Shown: piece by piece, positions 1 to 10,823 of the stretch
Numbering within the stretch: position 1 is the first letter of the stretch
Layout: each line of letters begins with the position of its first letter
Assembly: GCA_023078555.1 (NCBI GenBank)
Contig: CM041199.1
Coordinates: forward strand, 11,113,226-11,177,225
Origin: Ulva prolifera
Lineage: Eukaryota; Chlorophyta; Ulvophyceae; Ulvales; Ulvaceae
Direction: 5' to 3'
Length of the DNA stretch: 64,000 bases
The notes under the pieces: model-generated
What the model was told of the DNA's origin: nothing
Seen by the model: only the letters and a program-made list of their open reading frames with translations
Databases searched by the model: none
Position numbers and translations under genes: made by a program

Positions 1-20
1 CTTTCCACCAACCCATGTGA

Positions 21-187
21 ATGGACTTGGTTGTAGCCACGCAACCCCCCGCGCAGCAAAAGGTACATCGCGATCAACATTCCAAGATGTTGGGGGGTAT
101 GGGATGATTATCATTCATTGCATATTTGCTGCTGACTCCCAGGAGTGGTGTGGTGCAAAAGTGCACACTTGCCACCAACCCATGTGA
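21..187 (+). repeat. Class D monomer, exemplar (167 bp, B/A mosaic)
   Basis: Reads like Bi up to GACTCCCAGGAGTGG and then like A (TGTGGTGCAAAAG, ending CCAACCC), with two private marks: ACATCGCGATCAAC and CACTTGCCACC. This is best read as a recombinant of B (front) and A (back). Other copies are at 1851, 2849, 3680, 4014, 4845, 7833, 9162, 9993, 13479, 18635, 21128, 22126 and 24619. None is seen after 24785. Confidence 0.87.
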
Positions 188-354
188 ATGGACTTGGTTG
201 TAGCCACGCAATCCCCCGCGCATCAAAAGGTACATCGCCATCAACATTCCAAGATGTTGGGGGGTATGGGATGTCCATCATTCATTGCGTATTTTCTGCA
301 GACACCATGGAGTGGTGTGGTGCAAAAGTGCACACTTTCCACCAACCCATGTGA
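188..354 (+). repeat. Class A monomer, exemplar (167 bp)
   Basis: Representative A monomer. Landmarks in order: the shared ATGGACTTGG box, a C-rich tract near 28 bp in, GGTAC (RsaI site), a G6 tract, TGTCCATCATTC, then TTTTCTGCAG (CTGCAG at 296-301), CCATGG (305-310), the dyad around GTGCAC (328-333), and a CCAACCC end that gives 167 bp. ACACCA (302-307) and TGGTGT (313-318) can pair around a 5-nt loop. A is the commonest class. Subtypes differ at GTGGTGC/GTAATGC/GTGATGC, ATGGAG/ATGGCG and GTGCAC/GTGTAC. Confidence 0.93.
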
Positions 355-521
355 ATGGACTTGGTTGTAGCCACGCAATCCCCCGCGCATCAAAAGGTAC
401 GTCGCCATCAACATTCCAAGATGTTGGGGGGTATGGGATGTCCATCATTCATTGCGTATTTTCTGCAGACACCATGGAGTGGTGTAATGCAAAAGTGCAC
501 ACTTTCCACCAACCCATGTGA
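355..521 (+). repeat. Class A monomer, 'TAATGC' subtype exemplar
   Basis: An A monomer in which GTGTGGTGC reads GTGTAATGC. The subtype recurs at fixed HOR positions, for example 2185, 4181, 8664, 11819, 12981, 18468, 21959, 25948, 27777, 39601, 44425 and 49415, so it is a useful phase marker for aligning HOR copies. Confidence 0.88.
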
Positions 522-687
522 ATGGACTTGGTTGTAGCCACGCAACCCCCCGCGCAGCAAAAGGTACGTCGCCATCAACATTCCAAGATGTTGGGGGGTA
601 TGGGATGTCCATCATTCATTGCATATTTGCTGCTGACTCCCAGGAGTGGCGTGGGGCAAAAGTGCACACTTTTCACCAACCATGTGA
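522..687 (+). repeat. Class B monomer, subtype Bs exemplar (166 bp)
   Basis: The front half matches A (TGTCCATCATTC). The core then changes to TTGCATATTTGCTGCTGACT and CCCAGGAGTGGCGTGGGGC, with CTTTTCACC and CCAACC (one C fewer), giving 166 bp. CTGCAG and CCATGG are absent. ACTCC (636-640) and GGAGT (643-647) form an inverted repeat around a CA centre. A variant with GATTTTGG instead of GATGTTGG occurs at 1353, 6340, 7335, 11157 and 11488. Confidence 0.92.
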
Positions 688-1187
688 ATGGACTTGGTTG
701 TAGCCGCGCAACCCCCCGCGCATGAAAAGGTACGTCGCCATGAACATTCCAAGATGTTGGGGGGTATGGGATGTCCATCATGCATTGCGTATTTTCTGCA
801 CACACCATGGCGTGGTGTGGTGCAAAAGTGCACACTTTCCACCAACCCATGTGAATGGACTTGGTTGTAGCCACGCAACCCCCCGCGCAGCAAAAGGTAC
901 GTCGCCATCAACATTCCAAGATGTTGGGGGGTATGGGATGTCCATCATGCATTGCGTATTTTCTGAAGACACCATGGCGTGGTGTGGTGCAAAACTGCAC
1001 ACTTTCCACCAACCCATGTGAATGGACTTGGTTGTAGCCACGCAACCCCCCGCGCAGCAAAAGGTACGTCGCCATCAACATTCCAAGATGTTGGGGGGTA
1101 TGGGATGTCCATCATTCATTGCATATTTGCTGCTGACTCCCAGGAGTGGCGTGGGGCAAAAGTGCACACTTTTCACCAACCATGTGA

Positions 1188-1352
1188 ATGGACTTGGCTA
1201 TAGACAAGCATACCCCCGCGCACCATAGGGAAGTTGCCAGAAACATCCTTTGATTCTGAAAGATCTAGGACGTCAAGTATGCATTGCACAGTTGTTGCTA
1301 ACTCCCAGGAGTGGCGTGGAACAAAAGTGCACACTTTTCACCAACCATGTGA
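1188..1352 (+). repeat. Class C monomer, exemplar (165 bp)
   Basis: The most diverged class. It starts ATGGACTTGGCTATAG. The middle reads CACCATAGGGAAGTTGCC, then AAACATCC and GAAAGATCTAGGACGTC (BglII site AGATCT), and it ends like B but with GTGGAACAAAAG. It lacks the G6 tract, CTGCAG and CCATGG. Homology to A and B is clear at both ends and weak in the middle. Two subtypes occur: TGCATTGCAC with ACTCCC, and TGCATTTCAC with ACTTCC. C appears once or twice per HOR and marks HOR phase. Confidence 0.92.
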
Positions 1353-3182
1353 ATGGACTTGGTTGTAGCCACGCAACCCCCCGCGCAGCAAAAGGTACGT
1401 CGCCATCAACATTCCAAGATTTTGGGGGGTATGGGATGTCCATCATTCATTGCATATTTGCTGATGACTCCCAGGAGTGGCGTGGGGCAAAAGTGCACAC
1501 TTTTCACCAACCATGTGAATGGACTTGGCTATAGACAAGCATACCCCCGCGCACCATAGGGAAGTTGCCAGAAACATCCTTTGATTCTGAAAGATCTAGG
1601 ACGTCAAGTATGCATTGCACAGTTGTTGCTAACTCCCAGGAGTGGCGTGGAACAAAAGTGCACACTTTTCACCAACCATGTGAATGGACTTGGTTGTAGC
1701 CACGCAACCCCCCGCGCAGCAAAAGGTACGTCGCCATCAACATTCCAAGATTTTGGGGGGTATGGGATGTCCATCATTCATTGCGTATTTTCTGCAGACA
1801 CCATGGCGTGGTGTGGTGCAAAAGTGCACACTTTCCACCAACCCATGTGAATGGACTTGGTTGTAGCCACGCAACCCCCCGCGCAGCAAAAGGTACATCG
1901 CGATCAACATTCCAAGATGTTGGGGGGTATGGGATGATTATCATTCATTGCATATTTGCTGCTGACTCCCAGGAGTGGTGTGGTGCAAAAGTGCACACTT
2001 GCCACCAACCCATGTGAATGGACTTGGTTGTAGCCACGCAATCCCCCGCGCATCAAAAGGTACATCGCCATCAACATTCCAAGATGTTGGGGGGTATGGG
2101 ATGTCCATCATTCATTGCGTATTTTCTGCAGACACCATGGAGTGGTGTGGTGCAAAAGTGCACACTTTCCACCAACCCATGTGAATGGACTTGGTTGTAG
2201 CCACGCAATCCCCCGCGCATCAAAAGGTACGTCGCCATCAACATTCCAAGATGTTGGGGGGTATGGGATGTCCATCATTCATTGCGTATTTTCTGCAGAC
2301 ACCATGGAGTGGTGTAATGCAAAAGTGCACACTTTCCACCAACCCATGTGAATGGACTTGGTTGTAGCCACGCAACCCCCCGCGCAGCAAAAGGTACGTC
2401 GCCATCAACATTCCAAGATGTTGGGGGGTATGGGATGTCCATCATTCATTGCATATTTGCTGCTGACTCCCAGGAGTGGCGTGGGGCAAAAGTGCACACT
2501 TTTCACCAACCATGTGAATGGACTTGGTTGTAGCCGCGCAACCCCCCGCGCATGAAAAGGTACGTCGCCATGAACATTCCAAGATGTTGGGGGGTATGGG
2601 ATGATTATCATTCATTGCATATTTGCTGCTGACTCCCAGGAGTGGCGTGGGGCAAAAGTGCACACTTTTCACCAACCATGTGAATGGACTTGGCTATAGA
2701 CAAGCATACCCCCGCGCACCATAGGGAAGTTGCCAGAAACATCCTTTGACTCTGAAAGATCTAGGACGTCAAGTATGCATTGCACAGTTGTTGCTAACTC
2801 CCAGGAGTGGCGTGGAACAAAAGTGCACACTTTTCACCAACCATGTGAATTGACTCGGTTGTAGCCACGCAACCCCCCGCGCAGCAAAAGGTACATCGCG
2901 ATCAACATTCCAAGATGTTGGGGGGTATGGGATGATTATCATTCATTGCATATTTGCTGCTGACTTCCAGGAGTGGTGTGGTGCAAAAGTGCACACTTGC
3001 CACCAACCCATGTGAATGGACTTGGTTGTAGCCACGCAACCCCCCGCGCATCAAAAGGTACATCGCCATCAACATTCCAAGATGTTGGGGGGTATGGGAT
3101 GTCCATCATTCATTGCGTATTTTCTGCAGACACCATGGAGTGGTGTGGTGCAAAAGTGCACACTTTCCACCAACCCATGTGA

Positions 3183-3348
3183 ATGGACTTGGTTGTAGCC
3201 ACGCAACCCCCCGCGCATCAAAAGGTACGTCGCCATGAACATTCCAAGATGTTGGGGGGTAAGGGATGATTATCGTTCATTGCATATTTGCTGCTGACTC
3301 CCAGGAGTGGCGTGGGGCAAAAGTGCACACTTTTCACCAACCATGTGA
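3183..3348 (+). repeat. Class B monomer, subtype Bg exemplar (166 bp)
   Basis: A B monomer with GATTATCGTTC in place of TGTCCATCATTC. Found repeatedly between 3183 and about 24120 and not seen further right. It differs from Bi mainly by CG versus CA in TATCGTTC, a CpG-type transition. Confidence 0.88.
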
Positions 3349-3514
3349 ATGGACTTGGTTGTAGCCGCGCAACCCCCCGCGCATGAAAAGGTACGTCGCC
3401 ATGAACATTCCAAGATGTTGGGGGGTATGGGATGATTATCATTCATTGCATATTTGCTGCTGACTCCCAGGAGTGGCGTGGGGCAAAAGTGCACACTTTT
3501 CACCAACCATGTGA
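3349..3514 (+). repeat. Class B monomer, subtype Bi exemplar (166 bp)
   Basis: A B monomer with GATTATCATTC and usually GCATGAAAAGG or GCATCAAAAGG. It normally stands directly before a C monomer. In the right part of the window it is the only common B subtype. A further variant with GTTGGAGGGTATGG appears from about 38772 onward. Confidence 0.88.
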
Positions 3515-5675
3515 ATGGACTTGGCTATAGACAAGCATACCCCCGCGCACCATAGGGAAGTTGCCAGAAACATCCTTTGATTCTGAAAGATCTAGGACGT
3601 CAAGTATGCATTGCACAGTTGTTGCTAACTCCCAGGAGTGGCGTGGAACAAAAGTGCACACTTTTCACCAACCATGTGAATTGACTCGGTTGTAGCCACG
3701 CAACCCCCCGCGCAGCAAAAGGTACATCGCGATCAACATTCCAAGATGTTGGGGGGTATGGGATGATTATCATTCATTGCATATTTGCTGCTGACTCCCA
3801 GGAGTGGTGTGGTGCAAAAGTGCACACTTGCCACCAACCCATGTGAATGGACTTGGTTGTAGCCACGCAACCCCCCGCGCATCAAAAGGTACATCGCCAT
3901 CAACATTCCAAGATGTTGGGGGGTATGGGATGTCCATCATTCATTGCGTATTTTCTGCAGACACCATGGCGTGGTGTGGTGCAAAAGTGCACACTTTCCA
4001 CCAACCCATGTGAATGGACTTGGTTGTAGCCACGCAACCCCCCGCGCAGCAAAAGGTACATCGCGATCAACATTCCAAGATGTTGGGGGGTATGGGATGA
4101 TTATCATTCATTGCATATTTGCTGCTGACTCCCAGGAGTGGTGTGGTGCAAAAGTGCACACTTGCCACCAACCCATGTGAATGGACTTGGTTGTAGCCAC
4201 GCAATCCCCCGCGCATCAAAAGGTACGTCGCCATCAACATTCCAAGATGTTGGGGGGTATGGGATGTCCATCATTCATTGCGTATTTTCTGCAGACACCA
4301 TGGAGTGGTGTAATGCAAAAGTGCACACTTTCCACCAACCCATGTGAATGGACTTGGTTGTAGCCACGCAACCCCCCGCGCAGCAAAAGGTACGTCGCCA
4401 TCAACATTCCAAGATGTTGGGGGGTATGGGATGTCCATCATTCATTGCATATTTGCTGCTGACTCCCAGGAGTGGCGTGGGGCAAAAGTGCACACTTTTC
4501 ACCAACCATGTGAATGGACTTGGTTGTAGCCGCGCAACCCCCCGCGCATGAAAAGGTACGTCGCCATGAACATTCCAAGATGTTGGGGGGTATGGGATGA
4601 TTATCATTCATTGCATATTTGCTGCTGACTCCCAGGAGTGGCGTGGGGCAAAAGTGCACACTTTTCACCAACCATGTGAATGGACTTGGCTATAGACAAG
4701 CATACCCCCGCGCACCATAGGGAAGTTGCCAGAAACATCCTTTGATTCTGAAAGATCTAGGACGTCAAGTATGCATTGCACAGTTGTTGCTAACTCCCAG
4801 GAGTGGCGTGGAACAAAAGTGCACACTTTTCACCAACCATGTGAATTGACTCGGTTGTAGCCACGCAACCCCCCGCGCAGCAAAAGGTACATCGCGATCA
4901 ACATTCCAAGATGTTGGGGGGTATGGGATGATTATCATTCATTGCATATTTGCTGCTGACTCCCAGGAGTGGTGTGGTGCAAAAGTGCACACTTGCCACC
5001 AACCCATGTGAATGGACTTGGTTGTAGCCACGCAACCCCCCGCGCATCAAAAGGTACATCGCCATCAACATTCCAAGATGTTGGGGGGTATGGGATGTCC
5101 ATCATTCATTGCGTATTTTCTGCAGACACCATGGAGTGGTGTGGTGCAAAAGTGCACACTTTCCACCAACCCATGTGAATGGACTTGGTTGTAGCCACGC
5201 AACCCCCCGCGCATCAAAAGGTACGTCGCCATGAACATTCCAAGATGTTGGGGGGTATGGGATGATTATCGTTCATTGCATATTTGCTGCTGACTCCCAG
5301 GAGTGGCGTGGGGCAAAAGTGCACACTTTTCACCAACCATGTGAATGGACTTGGTTGTAGCCGCGCAACCCCCCGCGCATGAAAAGGTACGTCGCCATGA
5401 ACATTCCAAGATGTTGGGGGGTATGGGATGATTATCATTCATTGCATATTTGCTGCTGACTCCCAGGAGTGGCGTGGGGCAAAAGTGCACACTTTTCACC
5501 AACCATGTGAATGGACTTGGCTATAGACAAGCATACCCCCGCGCACCATAGGGAAGTTGCCAGAAACATCCTTTGATTCTGAAAGATCTAGGACGTCAAG
5601 TATGCATTGCACAGTTGTTGCTAACTCCCAGGAGTGGCGTGGAACAAAAGTGCACACTTTTCACCAACCATGTGA

Positions 5676-7832
5676 ATTGACTCGGTTGTAGCCACGCAAC
5701 CCCCCGCGCAGCAAAAGGTACGTCGCCATCAACATTCCAAGATGTTGGGGGGTATGGGATGTCCATCATGCATTGCGTATTTTCTGCAGACACCATGGCG
5801 TGGTGTGGTGCAAAACTGCACACTTTCCACCAACACATGTGAATGGACTTGGTTGTAGCCACGCAACCCCCCGCGCAGCAAAAGGTACGTCGCCATCAAC
5901 ATTCCAAAATGTTGGGGGGTATGGGATGTCCATCATTCATTGCATATTTGCTGCTGACTCCCAGGAGTGGCGTGGGGCAAAAGTGCACACTTTTCACCAA
6001 CCATGTGAATGGACTTGGTTGTAGCCGCGCAACCCCCCGCGCATGAAAAGGTACGTCGCCATGAACATTCCAAGATGTTGGGGGGTATGGGATGATTATC
6101 ATTCATTGCATATTTGCTGCTGACTCCCAGGAGTGGCGTGGGGCAAAAGTGCACACTTTTCACCAACCATGTGAATGGACTTGGCTATAGACAAGCATAC
6201 CCCCGCGCACCATAGGGAAGTTGCCAGAAACATCCTTTGATTCTGAAAGATCTAGGACGTCAAGTATGCATTGCACAGTTGTTGCTAACTCCCAGGAGTG
6301 GCGTGGAACAAAAGTGCACACTTTTCACCAACCATGTGAATGGACTTGGTTGTAGCCACGCAACCCCCCGCGCAGCAAAAGGTACGTCGCCATCAACATT
6401 CCAAGATTTTGGGGGGTATGGGATGTCCATCATTCATTGCATATTTGCTGCTGACTCCCAGGAGTGGCGTGGGGCAAAAGTGCACACTTTTCACCAACCA
6501 TGTGAATGGACTTGGCTATAGACAAGCATACCCCCGCGCACCATAGGGAAGTTGCCAGAAACATCCTTTGATTCTGAAAGATCTAGGACGTCAAGTATGC
6601 ATTGCACAGTTGTTGCTAACTCCCAGGAGTGGCGTGGAACAAAAGTGCACACTTTTCACCAACCATGTGAATGGACTTGGTTGTAGCCACGCAACCCCCC
6701 GCGCAGCAAAAGGTACGTCGCCATCAACATTCCAAGATGTTGGGGGGTATGGGATGTCCATCATGCATTGCGTATTTTCTGCAGACACCATGGCGTGGTG
6801 TGGTGCAAAACTGCACACTTTCCACCAACCCATGTGAATGGACTTGGTTGTAGCCACGCAACCCCCCGCGCAGCAAAAGGTACGTCGCCATCAACATTCC
6901 AAGATGTTGGGGGGTATGGGATGTCCATCATTCATTGCATATTTGCTGCTGACTCCCAGGAGTGGCGTGGGGCAAAAGTGCACACTTTTCACCAACCATG
7001 TGAATGGACTTGGTTGTAGCCGCGCAACCCCCCGCGCATGAAAAGGTACGTCGCCATGAACATTCCAAGATGTTGGGGGGTATGGGATGATTATCATTCA
7101 TTGCATATTTGCTGCTGACTCCCAGGAGTGGCGTGGGGCAAAAGTGCACACTTTTCACCAACCATGTGAATGGACTTGGCTATAGACAAGCATACCCCCG
7201 CGCACCATAGGGAAGTTGCCAGAAACATCCTTTGATTCTGAAAGATCTAGGACGTCAAGTATGCATTGCACAGTTGTTGCTAACTCCCAGGAGTGGCGTG
7301 GAACAAAAGTGCACACTTTTCACCAACCATGTGAATGGACTTGGTTGTAGCCACGCAACCCCCCGCGCAGCAAAAGGTACGTCGCCATCAACATTCCAAG
7401 ATTTTGGGGGGTATGGGATGTCCATCATTCATTGCATATTTGCTGCTGACTCCCAGGAGTGGCGTGGGGCAAAAGTGCACACTTTTCACCAACCATGTGA
7501 ATGGACTTGGCTATAGACAAGCATACCCCCGCGCACCATAGGGAAGTTGCCAGAAACATCCTTTGATTCTGAAAGATCTAGGACGTCAAGTATGCATTGC
7601 ACAGTTGTTGCTAACTCCCAGGAGTGGCGTGGAACAAAAGTGCACACTTTTCACCAACCATGTGAATGGACTTGGTTGTAGCCACGCAACCCCCCGCGCA
7701 GCAAAAGGTACGTCGCCATCAACATTCCAAGATTTTGGGGGGTATGGGATGTCCATCATTCATTGCGTATTTTCTGCAGACACCATGGCGTGGTGTGGTG
7801 CAAAAGTGCACACTTTCCACCAACCCATGTGA
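5676..7832 (+). repeat. HOR block: 995-bp hexamer in two copies
   Basis: After one A monomer (5676), the order Bs Bi C Bs C A covers 5843-6837 and 6838-7832, each exactly 995 bp. The final A differs between copies: TCATGCATTGCG with AAACTGC in the first, TCATTCATTGCG with GATTTTGG in the second. The C Bs C triplet with C monomers 331 bp apart is also present in the 11-mer at 1188-1683. Confidence 0.84.
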
Positions 7833-9161
7833 ATGGACTTGGTTGTAGCCACGCAACCCCCCGCGCAGCAAAAGGTACATCGCGATCAACATTCCAAGAT
7901 GTTGGGGGGTATGGGATGATTATCATTCATTGCATATTTGCTGCTGACTCCCAGGAGTGGTGTGGTGCAAAAGTGCACACTTGCCACCAACCCATGTGAA
8001 TGGACTTGGTTGTAGCCACGCAATCCCCCGCGCATCAAAAGGTACATCGCCATCAACATTCCAAGATGTTGGGGGGTATGGGATGTCCATCATTCATTGC
8101 GTATTTTCAGCAGACACCATGGAGTGGTGTGGTGCAAAAGTGCACACTTTCCACCAACCCATGTGAATGGACTTGGTTGTAGCCACGCAACCCCCCGCGC
8201 ATCAAAAGGTACGTCGCCATGAACATTCCAAGATGTTGGGGGGTATGGGATGATTATCGTTCATTGCATATTTGCTGCTGACTCCCAGGAGTGGCGTGGG
8301 GCAAAAGTGCACACTTTTCACCAACCATGTGAATGGACTTGGTTGTAGCCACGCAACCCCCCGCGCATGAAAAGGTACGTCGCCATGAACATTCCAAGAT
8401 GTTGGGGGGTATGGGATGATTATCATTCATTGCATATTTGCTGCTGACTCCCAGGAGTGGCGTGGGGCAAAAGTGCACACTTTTCACCAACCATGTGAAT
8501 GGACTTGGCTATAGACAAGCATACCCCCGCGCACCATAGGGAAGTTGCCAGAAACATCCTTTGATTCTGAAAGATCTAGGACGTCAAGTATGCATTTCAC
8601 AGTTGTTGCTAACTTCCAGGAGTGGCGTGGAACAAAAGTGCACACTTTTCACCAACCATGTGAATGGACTTGGTTGTAGCCACGCAACCCCCCGCGCAGC
8701 AAAAGGTACGTCGCCATCAACATTCCAAGATGTTGGGGGGTATGGGATGTCCATCATTCATTGCGTATTTTCTGCAGACACCATGGAGTGGTGTAATGCA
8801 AAAGTGCACACTTTCCACCAACCCATGTGAATGGACTTGGTTGTAGCCACGCAACCCCCCGCGCATCAAAAGGTACGTCGCCATGAACATTCCAAGATGT
8901 TGGGGGGTATGGGATGATTATCGTTCATTGCATATTTGCTGCTGACTCCCAGGAGTGGCGTGGGGCAAAAGTGCACACTTTTCACCAACCATGTGAATGG
9001 ACTTGGCTATAGACAAGCATACCCCCGCGCACCATAGGGAAGTTGCCAGAAACATCCTTTGATTCTGAAAGATCTAGGACGTCAAGTATGCATTGCACAG
9101 TTGTTGCTAACTCCCAGGAGTGGCGTGGAACAAAAGTGCACACTTTTCACCAACCATGTGA
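7833..9161 (+). repeat. HOR block: one pentamer (831 bp) and one trimer (498 bp)
   Basis: D A Bg Bi C at 7833-8663, then A Bg C at 8664-9161. The C at 8499 is the TTTCAC/ACTTCC subtype and the following A is the TAATGC subtype. That pairing recurs at many later sites, so the two travel together as a linked block. Confidence 0.82.
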
Positions 9162-10823
9162 ATTGACTCGGTTGTAGCCACGCAACCCCCCGCGCAGCAA
9201 AAGGTACATCGCGATCAACATTCCAAGATGTTGGGGGGTATGGGATGATTATCATTCATTGCATATTTGCTGCTGACTCCCAGGAGTGGTGTGGTGCAAA
9301 AGTGCACACTTGCCACCAACCCATGTGAATGGACTTGGTTGTAGCCACGCAACCCCCCGCGCATCAAAAGGTACATCGCCATCAACATTCCAAGATGTTG
9401 GGGGGTATGGGATGTCCATCATTCATTGCGTATTTTCTGCAGACACCATGGAGTGGTGTGGTGCAAAAGTGCACACTTTCCACCAACCCATGTGAATGGA
9501 CTTGGTTGTAGCCACGCAACCCCCCGCGCATCAAAAGGTACGTCGCCATGAACAGTCCAAGAAGTTGGGGGGTATGGGATGATTATCGTTCATTGCATAT
9601 TTGCTGCTGACTCCCAGGAGTGGCGTGGGGCACAAGTGCACACTTTTCACCAACCATGTGAATGGACTTGGTTGTAGCCGCGCAACCCCCCGCGCATGAA
9701 AAGGTACGTCGCCATGAACATTCCAAGATGTTGGGGGGTATGGGATGATTATCATTCATTGCATATTTGCTGCTGACTCCCAGGAGTGGCGTGGGGCAAA
9801 AGTGCACACTTTTCACCAACCGTGTGAATGGACTTGGCTATAGACAAGCATACCCCCGCGCACCATAGGGAAGTTGCCAGAAACATCCTTTGATTCTGAA
9901 AGATCTAGGACGTCAAGTATGCATTGCACAGTTGTTGCTAACTCCCAGGAGTGGCGTGGAACAAAAGTGCACACTTTTCACCAACCATGTGAATTGACTC
10001 GGTTGTAGCCACGCAACCCCCCGCGCAGCAAAAGGTACATCGCGATCAACATTCCAAGATGTTGGGGGGTATGGGATGATTATCATTCATTGCATATTTG
10101 CTGCTGACTCCCAGGAGTGGTGTGGTGCAAAAGTGCACACTTGCCACCAACCCATGTGAATGGACTTGGTTGTAGCCACGCAACCCCCCGCGCATCAAAA
10201 GGTACATCGCCATCAACATTCCAAGATGTTGGGGGGTATGGGATGTCCATCATTCATTGCGTATTTTCTGCAGACACCATGGAGTGGTGTGGTGCAAAAG
10301 TGCACACTTTCCACCAACCCATGTGAATGGACTTGGTTGTAGCCACGCAACCCCCCGCGCATCAAAAGGTACGTCGCCATGAACATTCCAAGATGTTGGG
10401 GGGTATGGGATGATTATCGTTCATTGCATATTTGCTGCTGACTCCCAGGAGTGGCGTGGGGCAAAAGTGCACACTTTTCACCAACCATGTGAATGGACTT
10501 GGTTGTAGCCGCGCAACCCCCCGCGCATGAAAAGGTACGTCGCCATGAACATTCCAAGATGTTGGGGGGTATGGGATGATTATCATTCATTGCATATTTG
10601 CTGCTGACTCCCAGGAGTGGCGTGGGGCAAAAGTGCACACTTTTCACCAACCGTGTGAATGGACTTGGCTATAGACAAGCATACCCCCGCGCACCATAGG
10701 GAAGTTGCCAGAAACATCCTTTGATTCTGAAAGATCTAGGACGTCAAGTATGCATTGCACAGTTGTTGCTAACTCCCAGGAGTGGCGTGGAACAAAAGTG
10801 CACACTTTTCACCAACCATGTGA
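9162..10823 (+). repeat. HOR block: two adjacent 831-bp pentamers
   Basis: D A Bg Bi C at 9162-9992 and 9993-10823. This is the clearest directly tandem pentamer pair in the left part. The first copy has a few private substitutions in its Bg monomer (AACAGTCCAAGAAGTTGG near 9550 and GGCACAAGTGC near 9630), while both share CCGTGTGAATGG before C (near 9822 and 10653). Confidence 0.86.

Larger units (their letters stand above)
1..2603 (+). repeat. HOR block: 11-mer, 1830-bp period
   Basis: Bases 1-773 recur at 1831-2603 with an exact offset of 1830 bp and no difference noticed on reading. The unit from 21 is D A A Bs A A Bs C Bs C A. The second copy breaks off inside the monomer at 2518, where ATGTCCATCATGC becomes ATGATTATCATTC, and a different HOR order follows. 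Confidence 0.85.
2604..5675 (+). repeat. HOR block: 831-bp pentamers with a 7-mer insert
   Basis: After the Bi and C monomers at 2518 and 2684, the order D A Bg Bi C (831 bp) occurs at 2849-3679 and again at 4845-5675. Between them, 3680-4844 is D A D A Bs Bi C (1165 bp). The distance between the two pentamers is 1996 bp, so pentamer plus heptamer may itself be a 12-mer unit. C monomers here end with the private variant GAATTGACTCGG at the following boundary. Confidence 0.82.

Noticed and set aside
302..318. ACCATGG as a translation start context in A monomers
   Set aside because: The frame that follows closes within about 15 codons in the usual A monomer; the context is coincidental and is copied with the monomer.
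188..354. tRNA/SINE origin suggested by GGTTGTAGCC resembling a B box
   Set aside because: The match to the RNA polymerase III B box is poor, no matching A box is positioned upstream, and no cloverleaf can be drawn.
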